From Polynucleobacter meluiroseus (lineage in GTDB: Bacteria > Verrucomicrobiota > Verrucomicrobiia > Opitutales > UBA953), in NCBI GenBank assembly GCA_943323725.2, contig CALPIW020000075.1:1-7189 (forward strand): 7,189 bases of DNA, written 5' to 3'. The position numbers and the translations under genes are program-made. Below the pieces are notes generated by a model. That model saw nothing but the letters and a program-made list of their open reading frames with translations, was not told the DNA's origin and did not search any database. Position 1 is the first letter of the stretch. The number at the start of each line of letters is the position of its first letter. Shown piece by piece: positions 1 through 5,574 of this stretch.

Positions 1-1277
1 GAGCTGCCGACCCAGACGCCGACGGCGCACGGGAAGATCAGGCCGCCGTCGCGGATGATATTGTTATGCACGCGATGGTGGCTCGCATGGTTCTCGGGCT
101 TGGCCTCGTCGTTCAGCGTCCCGACCTTCACGCCGCCGGCGCCGAGGTCGGTGATGAGGCACTTCTCGAGGGTGAGCTCGTGGGTGCCGCGGCCGAGGGA
201 GAAGCCGTAACTGCCGACATGAGAGAGTTCGCAGCCCGTGAAGACGACCTGCTTGGCGTGCTCCAGCGTGACCACGCCGTCCACGGTGCGCACGGCGGCC
301 TGATTGGGGACGGCGAGCGCAAGAGAGGGTACGCCTTTGGCGTGGCGGAAGGCGAGTCCTCGGAAGACGAGGTGGCGGACCTTGTCCGTGGGCTTGCCGG
401 TGAAGGTCAGCAGTTTCTCGGCGACCGGGTAGGTGGCACGGACAGCGGCGATGGCTTCATCGGCGCGTGGCTGGTAGGTCAGACGGCCGGAACGGCTCAG
501 GAACCACTCGCCGGGTTCGTCGAGGAGTGAGAGCAGGTTCTCGATGACGACGCCCGTGTGGTGGTTGAACGCGGTGTTGGCCTTCTGGGCCGGGCCGCGG
601 ACTTTGAGCACGCCAGCGGAAGGGTCGGCCGATTCGATGCGGCTGCGAGTGGAGTCCCACTTGTGATAGAAAGTCGCGACCGCGTCCTGTGTCTCCGCGG
701 GGCCGACTTCAGCGAAGGCGCTGAGTTCCTTGGGGTCGATGCGGATGGTCTGCTCAGTGATGCCTTGGGCGGGGGCGCCGCCGGGAAGGGCTGATTCGTT
801 TTCGACGCTGCGGAGGAAGCGGGTGCCGGGATGGCTCGTGCGGGCACGGGTGGCACGACGATCGCCGACCCAGAGCTGTTCGAAGCGCTCGGTGCCAGGC
901 GCCGTCTGGAGCGTCCAGCGGCCGTCCGCGCCGACTTCGAAAGCGGTTAGCTCGGCTCCGCCGGAGATCACGACCTTCGCACCCGGGGCGGCTTCATAGG
1001 AGATGATCCGACCGGCTTCGCCGGAGTCTTTCTCGTCGAAGGCGACGGCCTGGGTGACCCGGTAGGTCCCGGCGGCGAAGACCACGCGTACCGGCTCGGC
1101 CAAGGGGCGGGGCAGTCGGCGCACGGCCTGACGGGCGCCTTCGAGCGAAGCCAGCGGGGCCTCGGCTCGGCCGGAGGCCTTGTCATCGCCCTTGGGGCTG
1201 ACGTGCAGGTCCAAGGCCAAGGCGGCGCCAGGCAGAAGGAGCGCGAGCAGCGGGAGGCAACGGAAAGGCATGTTCAT
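1..1277 (-). CDS. Secreted right-handed beta-helix protein, GH141-like (3' end outside window)
   Basis: The frame is open from ATG at 1277 to the left edge, giving the N-terminal 425 residues; the C-terminus is missing. Residues 1-21 form a Sec signal peptide (basic R6, leucine-rich core, cleavage likely after ALA21). The mature part starts with a 'HVSPKGDD' motif and 'PLASLEGARQAVR' (41-53), then a beta-strand-rich region with 'ISGGAEL' (104-110) and 'LWVGDRRATRART' (135-147). 'LDEPGEWFLSRSGRLTYQP' lies at 252-270. From about 300 onward come beta-helix rungs with N, C, H and G turns ('HNNIIRDGG', 404-412). This architecture is typical of secreted carbohydrate-active beta-helix proteins, especially those assigned to GH141 (alpha-L-fucosidase or xylanase); pectate-lyase-like enzymes share the fold. 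The GH141 assignment, substrate and activity are inference. It lies 29 bases after a methyltransferase gene on the same strand. There is no Shine-Dalgarno site; a second Met codon at 1271 is an alternative start. Confidence 0.82.
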   Translation of the reverse strand, partial: MNMPFRCLPLLALLLPGAALALDLHVSPKGDDKASGRAEAPLASLEGARQAVRRLPRPLAEPVRVVFAAGTYRVTQAVAFDEKDSGEAGRIISYEAAPGAKVVISGGAELTAFEVGADGRWTLQTAPGTERFEQLWVGDRRATRARTSHPGTRFLRSVENESALPGGAPAQGITEQTIRIDPKELSAFAEVGPAETQDAVATFYHKWDSTRSRIESADPSAGVLKVRGPAQKANTAFNHHTGVVIENLLSLLDEPGEWFLSRSGRLTYQPRADEAIAAVRATYPVAEKLLTFTGKPTDKVRHLVFRGLAFRHAKGVPSLALAVPNQAAVRTVDGVVTLEHAKQVVFTGCELSHVGSYGFSLGRGTHELTLEKCLITDLGAGGVKVGTLNDEAKPENHASHHRVHNNIIRDGGLIFPCAVGVWVGS

Positions 1278-1286
1278 CACGACAAC

Positions 1287-1302
1287 ACCGCCACGGGGCG
1301 GT
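1287..1302 (-). other. Hairpin between methyltransferase stop and beta-helix gene start
   Basis: On the minus strand ACCGCC, loop CCGT, GGCGGT form a perfect 6-bp GC-rich stem. It starts just after the methyltransferase stop codon and ends 9 bases before the beta-helix ATG. The following bases (GTTGTCGT) are only half T, so it could be a weak terminator or attenuator, or a structure next to the start codon that affects translation. The pairing is seen in the sequence; any function is inferred. Confidence 0.35.
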
Positions 1303-1306
1303 TCCC

Positions 1307-2020
1307 TCAAGCCTTTCTCGCGACGTAGAAGCGGGTCTCGCCGGCGAACTCACGGACGAGCGGTCCGTCGGCCGCGACTTCGGTGCTCAGCGGAGATTCG
1401 ATGACCACATAGCCTGCTTCCGATAACTCTTCGCGGGTTTCCTGTTCGGTGCTGCTATGGATGAACACCGGCGAAGTGTCGCTCTCGTGCCAGCGGTCAC
1501 CGGGGATTTCCTCGTCGGAGGGATCTTCCTTGGCCCAGTAGGCGGCGTTGGCGCCTTTCTCGCGATCGGAGGCCGTGAACAGGAAGATGCCGCCCGGTTT
1601 CAGCACGCGATGGATGGAGCGCAGCGCGGCGAGCCGATGTCCGCGGCTGGGCAGGCACATCAGGCCGTTGAAGGCGAAGATCGCGTGGTCGAAGGAAGCG
1701 TCGGGGTAGGTCAGCGCCGTCGCGTCCTGTTGCTCGACGCAATATTCCCAACTCTCGTCATGGTCGGCCAGGACCGCACGGGCGAGGCTGACCATGATCG
1801 GCGAGAAGTCCGTGGCCGTCACCTCATGGTAGCCCGCCTGGCGGAGGCCGAGCACCACGCGTCCGCCGCCGCAGCCGAGTTCGAGTACGCGGGCCGACTT
1901 CGGCAGGTAGCGCTCGATGAGCACGCGTTCGGAGGCCCAGAGTCCTACCCGGACCGCGGCCCGGGCGTAATGCAGGGCCGTCTCGGTCTCGAGCCAGTGG
2001 GCCTGCGGGTCGCGTTCCAT
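1307..2020 (-). CDS. Class I SAM-dependent methyltransferase
   Basis: A 237-residue protein with a Rossmann-fold methyltransferase layout. Glycine-rich motif I is VLELGCGGG (45-53), which binds S-adenosylmethionine. An acidic residue follows strand 2 (D71 in 'TATDFSP'), D99 sits in 'QQDATAL' at the adenine-binding position, and 'FDHAIFAFNGLMCLP' (110-124) is the motif IV region. 'LKPGGIFLF' (140-148) is the usual strand-5 element. It resembles the Methyltransf_11/25 group; the acceptor substrate cannot be read from the sequence. I chose the ATG at 2020 because the open frame upstream (to 2209) is unrelated low-complexity sequence antisense to the DUF192 gene. No clear Shine-Dalgarno site precedes it. 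It is divergent from the DUF192 lipoprotein (54-base gap) and 29 bases upstream of the beta-helix gene, so those two may be cotranscribed. Confidence 0.88.
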   Translation of the reverse strand: MERDPQAHWLETETALHYARAAVRVGLWASERVLIERYLPKSARVLELGCGGGRVVLGLRQAGYHEVTATDFSPIMVSLARAVLADHDESWEYCVEQQDATALTYPDASFDHAIFAFNGLMCLPSRGHRLAALRSIHRVLKPGGIFLFTASDREKGANAAYWAKEDPSDEEIPGDRWHESDTSPVFIHSSTEQETREELSEAGYVVIESPLSTEVAADGPLVREFAGETRFYVARKA

Positions 2021-2039
2021 CAGGCCAAGCAAGCGAAAC

Positions 2040-2054
2040 TTGCCTCCGAGGCAA
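2040..2054. promoter_or_regulatory. Inverted repeat in the centre of the divergent gap (possible operator)
   Basis: TTGCCT-CCG-AGGCAA is a perfect 6-bp inverted repeat with a 3-base spacer. Its midpoint (2047) coincides with the middle of the 54-base gap between the divergent starts at 2020 and 2075. It could be a shared operator for a dimeric regulator. TTGCCT also resembles a -35 box on both strands, but no good -10 box follows at 16-18 bases on either strand. The symmetry is directly visible; the regulatory role is a guess. Confidence 0.3.
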
Positions 2055-2074
2055 TCGCAGGAACACTCGCCCGC

Positions 2075-2578
2075 ATGTTCCGGCTGATCTTCCTCGCCTT
2101 GGCTCTCGGGTTCGTCGCCTGCGATAGCCCTCGTCCCGAGGTCGCCCCGGCCCGTGAACTCGGCCTCGAGACCCGTTTCCCCGTCCGCATGGGTGAGGTG
2201 CTCGGCCAAGTGCGCGTGGCGATCTCTGACCTCGAGAAGGCCCGCGGGCTGATGGGTGTCGCCCGGCTGGAGGAAGCCGAAGGCATGGCCTTCCTGTACG
2301 ACGAGGATGGCCAGATGAGTTTCTGGATGAAGGACACCCTGATCGACCTCGATATCGCGTTCGTCGCCCGCGACGGCACGGTCCTCGAGATCCGCACCAT
2401 GACGGCGGGTGATACGGAGACGACTCGTTCCGTCGCGAAGCAGGCCCGCTTCGCGGTCGAGATGCGCGCCGGCTGGTTCCGCGACTTCGGCGTGAAGCCG
2501 GGTGACCGCGTGAACCTGGACGACCTGCGGTCAGCCGTGAAGGCCCGCGGTTACGACGTGAAGAAGTTCCTTCCCTGA
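2075..2578 (+). CDS. DUF192 family lipoprotein
   Basis: A 167-residue protein. Residues 1-15 (MFRLIFLALALGFVA) are a short hydrophobic signal ending at C16, a lipobox-like site with an unusual Phe at -3, suggesting a lipid-anchored envelope protein. D17 at position +2 would, under the E. coli Lol rule, favour inner-membrane retention. The domain (about 35-155) has DUF192 hallmarks: 'KARGLMGV' (56-63), 'GMAFLYDEDGQMSFWMKDT' (70-88), 'DLDIAFVARDGTVLEI' (91-106), and near the C-terminus 'FAVEMRAGWFRDFGVKPGD' (126-144). The family function is not established. The ATG at 2075 was chosen because it begins the signal sequence; AGGA lies 12 bases upstream. The frame stays open further upstream to 1457, but that stretch is antisense to the methyltransferase. 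It converges on the membrane-peptide gene with only two bases between the stops. Confidence 0.9.
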   Translation: MFRLIFLALALGFVACDSPRPEVAPARELGLETRFPVRMGEVLGQVRVAISDLEKARGLMGVARLEEAEGMAFLYDEDGQMSFWMKDTLIDLDIAFVARDGTVLEIRTMTAGDTETTRSVAKQARFAVEMRAGWFRDFGVKPGDRVNLDDLRSAVKARGYDVKKFLP

Positions 2579-2584
2579 GCTCAG
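2575..2584. repeat. Palindrome containing both convergent stop codons
   Basis: CTGAGCTCAG is a perfect 10-base palindrome. It contains the TGA of the plus-strand DUF192 gene (2576-2578) and the TGA of the minus-strand membrane-peptide gene (2581-2583 on the plus strand). With no loop it is not a terminator hairpin, and the two-base gap leaves no room for a terminator outside coding sequence. Confidence 0.6.
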
Positions 2585-2685
2585 AGCGAGCGCCAGACGA
2601 ACAGCAGGCTGGCGGCGACGGCGAGCAGGAGCAGCACGAAGGCGAGCGCCAGACGTTCCGAGGCGGTCGTGCGGAAGATCCTCAT
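2581..2685 (-). CDS. 34-residue single-pass membrane peptide
   Basis: This small gene starts with ATG at 2685, overlapping the TGA of the polyprenyl synthase gene by four bases (ATGA), a typical translational coupling arrangement. The peptide has a basic N-terminus (MRIFRTTASER), one hydrophobic stretch (about residues 12-30, 'LALAFVLLLLAVAASLLFV') and ends WRSL. The positive-inside rule predicts the N-terminus in the cytoplasm, although R32 at the other end weakens this. I do not recognise a family. The 'ER-LAL' plus hydrophobic start is reminiscent of the N-terminal anchors of ComEA-like helix-hairpin-helix proteins, so a remnant of a longer gene is possible. No Shine-Dalgarno site is visible. 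The tight overlap and plausible membrane segment support it as real. Confidence 0.6.
   Translation of the reverse strand: MRIFRTTASERLALAFVLLLLAVAASLLFVWRSL
2586..2655. repeat. 14-base direct repeat flanking the membrane-peptide hydrophobic core
   Basis: GCGAGCGCCAGACG occurs at 2586-2599 and exactly again at 2642-2655, 56 bases apart, both inside the 34-residue gene. The copies are read in different frames: one encodes RLAL at the start of the hydrophobic stretch, the other VWRS at its end. This could be a local duplication, a deletion or slippage footprint, or coincidence in biased sequence. Confidence 0.5.
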
Positions 2686-3632
2686 GCGCGCGGGGCGAGC
2701 CGGCCCGCGGCTTCGCGGAGGAAGCCCGTGAGACGGAGCAGGAAGAACGGGGACGGCGAACCGGCGATCGGCTCGAGGGCTTGTTCCGCCGCGGCGATCT
2801 CGGCGTCCAGGCGACGGAACGATTCGCGCCAAGCGGCCGCGGAGATGAGTTCGCGGGCGTCGCCGCCGGCACGCAGGGGCGTCAGGAAGCCTTTGCCCGA
2901 AAGGTCGCGTTCCAGGAGCATCGGCAGCGTCAGCTTGCCGCTGGCGGCGTCGGTACCGAGCGTCTTGCCCGCCTTGGCATCGTCCTGCAGCAGGTCCACG
3001 AGGTCGTCGTAGATCTGGTAGGCGATGCCGAGGTGGCGGCCGAACAGGGCGCAGGCGTCGACATGTTCCGTCGGGCGGTCGGCGAGGAGGGCGCCGATCC
3101 GGCAGGCGCCTTCGAAGAGCTCCGCTGTCTTCAGGCGGATGTGGCGGTAGTAGTCCGCGAGCGAAAGGTCGTCGTGGCCGCGGGAGAACGTCTGGCAGAC
3201 CTCGCCGGAGCAGACTTCGCGGGAAGCGCGGGCCACGATGCGGCAGAGCTCCGGCGTCGGGTGGTCGGCGGCCAGCACGAGCGCGTGGGCGAAGAGGGCG
3301 TCGCCGAAAAGCACCGCCGCGTGGGCGCCGTGGGTGCGGTTGGGGGTGTCGCTGCCGTGGCGCGTATCGGCGCCGTCGAGGACGTCGTCATGGACCAGCG
3401 TGGCGAGGTGGACGAGTTCGATGATGCCGGCGCCGCGGACCAAGGCGGGCGGGGGCGGGCCGCCGGCGCCCGCGCCGAAGGCGAGGAGCGGACGGAGTCG
3501 CTTGCCGGGATGGGCGAGCACGTCGCGGACCATCGGGCGGACTTCGGGTTCGAACGCGAGTTCCTGCTCCGCGAGGAAATGCTCGAGGGCCGCGAAATGG
3601 GCTTCAAGGCCGACGTGCAGCGGGGAGGACAC
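2682..3632 (-). CDS. Long-chain polyprenyl diphosphate synthase
   Basis: A 316-residue all-trans polyprenyl synthase, condensing isopentenyl diphosphate with allylic diphosphates to make the side chain of respiratory quinones. 'GKRLRP' (43-48) binds isopentenyl diphosphate. The first aspartate-rich motif is HDDVLD (D82, D83, D86) and the second YDDLVD (D209, D210, D213). 'GKTLGTD' (222-228) and 'GKLTLPML' (232-239) follow as expected. Five residues before the first Asp motif is A77; a small residue there is known to permit long products (octaprenyl-like), as in IspB, so a quinone role is more likely than farnesyl or geranylgeranyl synthesis. The usual 'RRG' after the first motif is 'RHG' (91-93), a substitution of the second Arg. 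The start is GTG at 3632; no better start exists in frame and no Shine-Dalgarno site is seen. It lies 57 bases after the secreted CxxC gene and overlaps the membrane-peptide gene by 4 bases. Confidence 0.93.
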   Translation of the reverse strand: MSSPLHVGLEAHFAALEHFLAEQELAFEPEVRPMVRDVLAHPGKRLRPLLAFGAGAGGPPPPALVRGAGIIELVHLATLVHDDVLDGADTRHGSDTPNRTHGAHAAVLFGDALFAHALVLAADHPTPELCRIVARASREVCSGEVCQTFSRGHDDLSLADYYRHIRLKTAELFEGACRIGALLADRPTEHVDACALFGRHLGIAYQIYDDLVDLLQDDAKAGKTLGTDAASGKLTLPMLLERDLSGKGFLTPLRAGGDARELISAAAWRESFRRLDAEIAAAEQALEPIAGSPSPFFLLRLTGFLREAAGRLAPRA

Positions 3633-3657
3633 GCCGCAATGTGCGGGTGAAGCCGCC

Positions 3658-3673
3658 CCTGCGCAAGCGCAGG
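3658..3673 (-). other. Perfect hairpin in the 57-base spacer before the prenyl synthase
   Basis: On the minus strand CCTGCG, loop CTTG, CGCAGG gives a perfect 6-bp stem (the loop could close by one more C-G pair). It lies in the only sizeable gap (3633-3689) of the minus-strand gene series. What follows is GC-rich (GGGCGGC) with no T run, so it is not a standard intrinsic terminator. It may be a processing or stability element, or a weak pause site. The function is inferred only from position. Confidence 0.35.
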
Positions 3674-3689
3674 ATACGGATGGTCCCGC

Positions 3690-4556
3690 TCAGGGGACGA
3701 ACTTCGTCTCGACCGAGATGATCAGCTTGCCCGTGCTGGCGCAGTCGGCGCAGGGCACACGCTTGTCGAGGAGTTGGCCCTTCTGGGCTTCGCGCGTGAA
3801 GCCGAGCCCGCCGCATTTCTTGCAAGGGGTGGTCTCGTTGGTCGTCGCGCTGAGTTCGGCGCCCGCGGTGATCGCTTCGACGAAGCGCTGCAGGCCGGCC
3901 GGAGAATCTTCCAGCGTCGCGCATTCCAGGAACGCTTCGCGGCGGAGCGTGAGGCGTCGACCTTTGAGCGGAGCGAAGTCAGGGGTGAAGAGCACCGCCA
4001 CCGTGCCGACGTGCATGCCGGTGATCTTGCCGGTGTCGCCGGCCTTGGCGGGTTTCTCGAGCAAGAGGAGCGCCATCGTGTCCACGCCGGCGGCGAGGGC
4101 TTCGTTGGGGCCGGAGGCAGGCCAGGCGGCTTTGGCGAGGTAGCGGTTGTCGCCGAGATCCTGCAGGATCGAGTAGGTGACGGACGTCAGGTAGCCGACG
4201 GCCTTGCTGGAGCCGGCGGGCGAGCCGTCGACGATGCTCTGCGTGGCGAAGGCGGAATAGAGACGCTGCAGCTCCTTGGTGCTCTCCGTCGAGCCGAGGC
4301 GGTTGAGCTTCGAGAGCTGGAAGGTCCGGGTCGACTTCGCTTCAGGGAGCAGCGTCGGGCGGAACGGCGAGACCTGCACCGAGTTGTCCACGAACTCGTC
4401 GGAGACGCCACCGGCGGCAGGGGCAGCGACGGGCGCCGCGGCCGGGGCCGTGATCGTCGCCGGGGCGGCCGCAGGGTCCGAGACCTTGGTGCCGAACGGA
4501 GTCGTCTGGGCTCCCAGCGGGAGAACGAGCAGGGCGAGGAGGAGTCGGAACTTCAT
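3690..4556 (-). CDS. Secreted protein with C-terminal double CxxC (half DnaJ-type zinc finger)
   Basis: A 288-residue protein of unknown function. Residues 1-16 are a Sec signal peptide (MKFRLLLALLVLPLGA, cleavage likely before Q17). A low-complexity Ala/Pro linker follows (28-50). The central part (about 75-235) is a soluble domain I do not recognise, with 'AKAAWPASGPNEALAAGVDTMALLLL' at 141-166. The C-terminus has CKKCGGLGF (C245, C248) and CADCASTGK (C269, C272). These resemble the CxxCxGxG repeats of DnaJ zinc fingers but with only two repeats, and the second has lost its first glycine. Four cysteines would suffice for one zinc ion. A zinc-binding motif on an exported protein is unusual, since DnaJ fingers are cytoplasmic; a redox role is an alternative. 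The ATG at 4556 is four bases after the tatC stop codon, implying cotranscription. Coding is well supported; function is unknown. Confidence 0.85.
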   Translation of the reverse strand: MKFRLLLALLVLPLGAQTTPFGTKVSDPAAAPATITAPAAAPVAAPAAGGVSDEFVDNSVQVSPFRPTLLPEAKSTRTFQLSKLNRLGSTESTKELQRLYSAFATQSIVDGSPAGSSKAVGYLTSVTYSILQDLGDNRYLAKAAWPASGPNEALAAGVDTMALLLLEKPAKAGDTGKITGMHVGTVAVLFTPDFAPLKGRRLTLRREAFLECATLEDSPAGLQRFVEAITAGAELSATTNETTPCKKCGGLGFTREAQKGQLLDKRVPCADCASTGKLIISVETKFVP

Positions 4557-4560
4557 GGGC

Positions 4561-5568
4561 TTAGTCGAGAGAGCTGAGGTCGCCTTCGGCGGGAGGCGGG
4601 GTGGACTTAGGCTTGCTGGTCGCGGAGGAGCCGAGGGCCGGGGTCGAAGGCGTCACCGGATCGGTGGAGCGGGCCGGGCGATAGCCGTCGTCACCGCGGT
4701 CGTCTTCATCGTCATCCGGCAGGTCATCGTCTTCCGGGTTGGGCTTGTCGCCGCGGGCCACGCGCTTACGGCGGACGATCACGGTCCCGACGCCGACGGC
4801 GGCCAGGTAGAAGCCGAAGAGCACGCCGGTCATCACGATCAACGAGATCGGTTCGGCGATGGGCGTGATCAGCGCGACCAGCAGCATGATGCCGACCAGC
4901 ATGCCTCGCCAGGACTTCAGGAGGGTCTTGGGACGGACGAGTTCGAGCCACATCAGGATGATGAGCGCGAGGGGGAACTGGAAGGTCAGGCCCGTAAGGA
5001 GGCACATCATCACCACGAAGGCGTAGTAATCCGAAGCCTGCCAGGTCACCTCCATCTTCATGCCTTCGGCGAAGTGCTGCCAGATCTGGATGGACATCGG
5101 GCTCAGCCAGTAGAAGGCCAGGGCGGCTCCCAGAAGGAAGAGCACCAGGGCGGCTCCGCAGAAAGGAACCAGGCCGCTCTTCTCCCGGTCGGTGAGGGCT
5201 GGTCCGACGAAGCGGGCCGTCTCGTACAGGAAGACAGGGGAAGCGACGGCCACGCCGACGCCGAAGGCGGCGTACATGAGCACTTTCCAGACGCCCATGA
5301 AGGTGAATTCCTTGAGTTCTCCCATGTTGACGAGTCCGGGCCCAGGTTCGCTGAGGGCGAAGGCCATGGGCGAGGTCTCGGGGTGCTTCGCCCACTCGAG
5401 AGGCAGGCTGAGCAGGACCGGGGTCTCCTGATAGAAGATCAACGCGGCGACCATCCCGATGGCGAACACGGTGACGACGCGGATGAGCGAGATCCGGAGG
5501 TCGTCCAGGTGCTCCAGGAACGACATCTCGCTCCGGGATTTGTTACGGCGAATGAGGGTGGAAAGCAT
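4561..5568 (-). CDS. tatC: Twin-arginine translocase subunit TatC
   Basis: TatC is the inner-membrane receptor that binds twin-arginine signal peptides and, with TatA/B, exports folded proteins. This 335-residue copy has the N-terminal signature 'SFLEHLDDLR' (16-25) just before transmembrane segment 1, and six hydrophobic segments between about 28 and 265. It also has 'PVFLYETARFVGPALTDREKSG' (111-132, with the conserved Glu at E129), 'FQFPLAL' (196-202) and 'ITPIAEPIS' (234-242). The first periplasmic loop (about 48-92) looks longer than in E. coli. After the last membrane segment a hydrophilic cytoplasmic tail of about 70 residues follows, with an Asp/Glu-rich block (279-294) and then a Pro/Ser/Thr stretch. 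The ATG at 5568 is six bases after the SNF2 stop, with AAGGA 10 bases upstream. A second start at Met15 (5526) has GGAG close by and would give a more usual N-terminus. No tatA/tatB gene lies in the window. Confidence 0.93.
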   Translation of the reverse strand: MLSTLIRRNKSRSEMSFLEHLDDLRISLIRVVTVFAIGMVAALIFYQETPVLLSLPLEWAKHPETSPMAFALSEPGPGLVNMGELKEFTFMGVWKVLMYAAFGVGVAVASPVFLYETARFVGPALTDREKSGLVPFCGAALVLFLLGAALAFYWLSPMSIQIWQHFAEGMKMEVTWQASDYYAFVVMMCLLTGLTFQFPLALIILMWLELVRPKTLLKSWRGMLVGIMLLVALITPIAEPISLIVMTGVLFGFYLAAVGVGTVIVRRKRVARGDKPNPEDDDLPDDDEDDRGDDGYRPARSTDPVTPSTPALGSSATSKPKSTPPPAEGDLSSLD

Positions 5569-5574
5569 GAGGGG

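Noticed and set aside
66..999. Several open frames on both strands across the left end
   Set aside because: They are off-frame readings of the beta-helix gene, whose frame is continuous from 1277 to the left edge with signal peptide and domain motifs.
2040..2067. A sigma-70 promoter for the DUF192 gene with TTGCCT as -35
   Set aside because: The best -10 candidate (AACACT) matches only three of six consensus bases and would make the mRNA leaderless, so I list only the inverted repeat.
1457..2074. Upstream extension of the DUF192 frame
   Set aside because: The extension is antisense to the methyltransferase, and the lipoprotein signal begins at 2075, so the longer start is not credible.
2021..2209. 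63-codon N-terminal extension of the methyltransferase
   Set aside because: It would overlap the start and signal sequence of the DUF192 gene on the other strand, and its composition is unlike a methyltransferase N-terminus.
2781..3650. A 289-codon open frame on the plus strand
   Set aside because: It lies entirely antisense to the polyprenyl synthase, whose Asp-rich motifs are unmistakable, and has no recognisable domain.
3658..3673. Intrinsic terminator before the prenyl synthase
   Set aside because: The stem is good but no T run follows on the minus strand, so it is reported as a hairpin only.
4405..4475. Possible repeat array in the Ala/Pro-coding stretch
   Set aside because: The irregular GCC/GCG/CCG codon runs are explained by the low-complexity Ala/Pro linker of the secreted protein; there is no fixed repeat unit.
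3238..4577. Two plus-strand open frames (3238-4143 and 3774-4577)
   Set aside because: Both are antisense to the prenyl synthase and/or secreted CxxC gene and give Arg/Ser/Ala/Gly-rich products without domains.
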